Made by a program: the position numbers and the translations under genes | Notes under the pieces: model-generated | The model's database searches: none | Seen by the model: only the letters and a program-made list of their open reading frames with translations | Told to the model about the DNA's origin: nothing | Part shown: in pieces, positions 14,879 to 15,530 of the stretch | Numbering within the stretch: the stretch's first letter is position 1 | How the letters are laid out: every line of letters begins with the position of its first letter | Assembly: GCA_018985235.1 (NCBI GenBank) | Contig: JADGIG010000148.1 | Span: 1-15,530 of the forward strand | DNA: 15,530 nucleotides | Direction of reading: 5' to 3' | DNA from: Sanchytrium tribonematis | Taxonomy: Eukaryota > Sanchytriomycota > Sanchytriomycetes > Sanchytriales > Sanchytriaceae

Positions 14879-15340
14879 TCAACTGTTCAATTCTTCTTCC
14901 GTAGATTTAAAACACAAGACTTCTTTAGCTCTCTTACTACACATAAAGCACTTTGGGCGCTTTTCTTTCATTGATCGTGTACTAATAGGTATATGCATGA
15001 AATCCTTTTTCAAATATTTAATCAGCCGTCTTCGATCAACAGAACTTGAATTATTCTTGCTAATTCTCTTCCTGATTCACATTGACGGAGGTTTTCACAC
15101 TGGTAGCAACGAGGCTGTAGTTGAAGGTGTAATGGGTGAAATGGGTTCACTACTCAAAAGCGTTGAGTCTAGAAAAGAGAAATCAGTACTTAGAGGATGA
15201 TCCAAAGCTGATGAATTGTTTCTTTCATTAATTGAACTTCTACCATTTCTCTGACAACCTCTAGACCAGATTTAACCATTCCAATAGAAAGTTGTTTGAG
15301 GAAATCTACAAAAGATAGCCAGGTATATCGATAACGGTCT
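14879..15340 (-). pseudogene. piggyBac-like transposase, C-terminal fragment
   Basis: Minus-strand pieces: an ATG frame from 15340 with YRYTWLSFVDFLKQLSIGMV, resembling the L-x-F-R/V-x-x-L-A-x-x-L block after the last catalytic region, to TAA near 15198; then, after frameshifts, RRRLIKYLKKDFMHIPISTR and EKRPKCFMCSKRAKEVLCF to TGA 14881-14879. RPKCxxCSKR is the start of the Cys-rich domain that ends piggyBac transposases and binds the terminal repeats. Here only three Cys remain; the middle of the domain appears deleted. Catalytic Asp motifs are not in the window. The adjacent TTAA and CCCTTTG terminus supports the family call. Confidence 0.6.
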
Positions 15341-15345
15341 TGATC

Positions 15346-15515
15346 CATTTATAATGGGTGTCGCATCCAACACGTTAAATCAAAGCGTGATTGGATGTTA
15401 TTTAGATCAAAATGATCTAATTAATCTAGTCAATTCAAAACAAGATCCAAGTCCTCTAATAAGGCTTGGATCCCAATCAGATGATGGCGCATGCTTAACT
15501 AAACAAAGCATGCGC
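15346..15515. repeat. Array of four to five unrelated short hairpins
   Basis: Consecutive inverted repeats: a small one (CCATT/AATGG) near 15346-15357; CATCCAACACG (15364-15374) with CGTG-A-TTGGATG (15386-15397, one bulge); TTAGATCA (15402-15409) with TGATCTAA (15413-15420), extendable past a mismatch; GATCCAAG (15444-15451) with CTTGGATC (15465-15472); GCGCATGCTT (15487-15496) with AAGCATGCGC (15506-15515). The four main starts are spaced 38, 42 and 43 bp. The stems differ in sequence, so this is not a copied repeat unit. On the minus strand part of it is also an open frame of about 39 codons. Origin unknown; it reaches the window edge. Confidence 0.75.
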
Positions 15516-15530
15516 TCTAAAAAAAGGTAT

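Noticed and set aside
15487-15519. Helitron 3' end (hairpin then CTRR)
   Set aside because: The stem is right, but the CTAA lies only one or two bases after it, whereas Helitrons usually have about ten, and no RepHel sequence or TC 5' end is seen.
1-15530. CRISPR array or bacterial defence system
   Set aside because: No identical spaced repeats, no cas-like frames, and all gene features are eukaryotic.

Overview
This is an AT-rich (about two thirds A+T by eye) piece of a eukaryotic, most likely invertebrate animal, nuclear genome. Support comes from GT-AG introns of 169 and 182 bp with in-frame junctions, AATAAA signals just past stop codons, and decayed transposons of at least six superfamilies. 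No bacterial-type operon or Shine-Dalgarno organisation is seen. I cannot name the species.

Layout. 1-1790: mostly non-coding, with a GC-richer block rich in inverted repeats (1058-1240) and a hairpin at 1631-1671. 1794-2307 (+): PIF/Harbinger transposase pseudogene with all three catalytic motifs visible. 2631-3245 (-): a candidate host gene with one in-frame intron. 3301-5121: several short open frames I cannot assign, two small duplications, and a 16-bp palindrome directly after a stop codon. 5412-6010 (+) and 6063-6347 (-): terminal exons of two convergent host genes, stop codons 52 bp apart, with both poly(A) signals in that gap. 6430-6906 (-): hAT transposase pseudogene. 7242-7700 (+): LINE endonuclease remnant. 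7890-9318 (-): LINE-type reverse transcriptase and two open frames behind it. 9300-12008 (+): Ty3/Gypsy-like element with deleted reverse transcriptase palm, integrase, polypurine tract and LTR. 12100-13159 (+): gag, zinc knuckles, protease and the start of RT from a second Ty3-like polyprotein directly beyond that LTR. 13174-14140 (-): pogo/Tigger-like transposase pseudogene. 14690-15340 (-): one end of a piggyBac-like element: TTAA plus CCCTTTG terminus, four copies of a CCAAATTTGG palindrome, and the transposase C-terminus. 15346-15515: an array of unrelated short hairpins reaching the window edge.

How it fits together. The window is a transposon graveyard in which islands of host coding sequence survive. 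All element-derived frames carry stops or frameshifts, so none looks autonomous. The best host-gene evidence is the convergent pair at 5.4-6.3 kb. The least explained structures are the hairpin array at the right edge, the CArG-like palindrome cluster in the piggyBac end, and the pol-LTR-gag order around 12.0 kb. All calls come from reading translations by eye; no database search was run.
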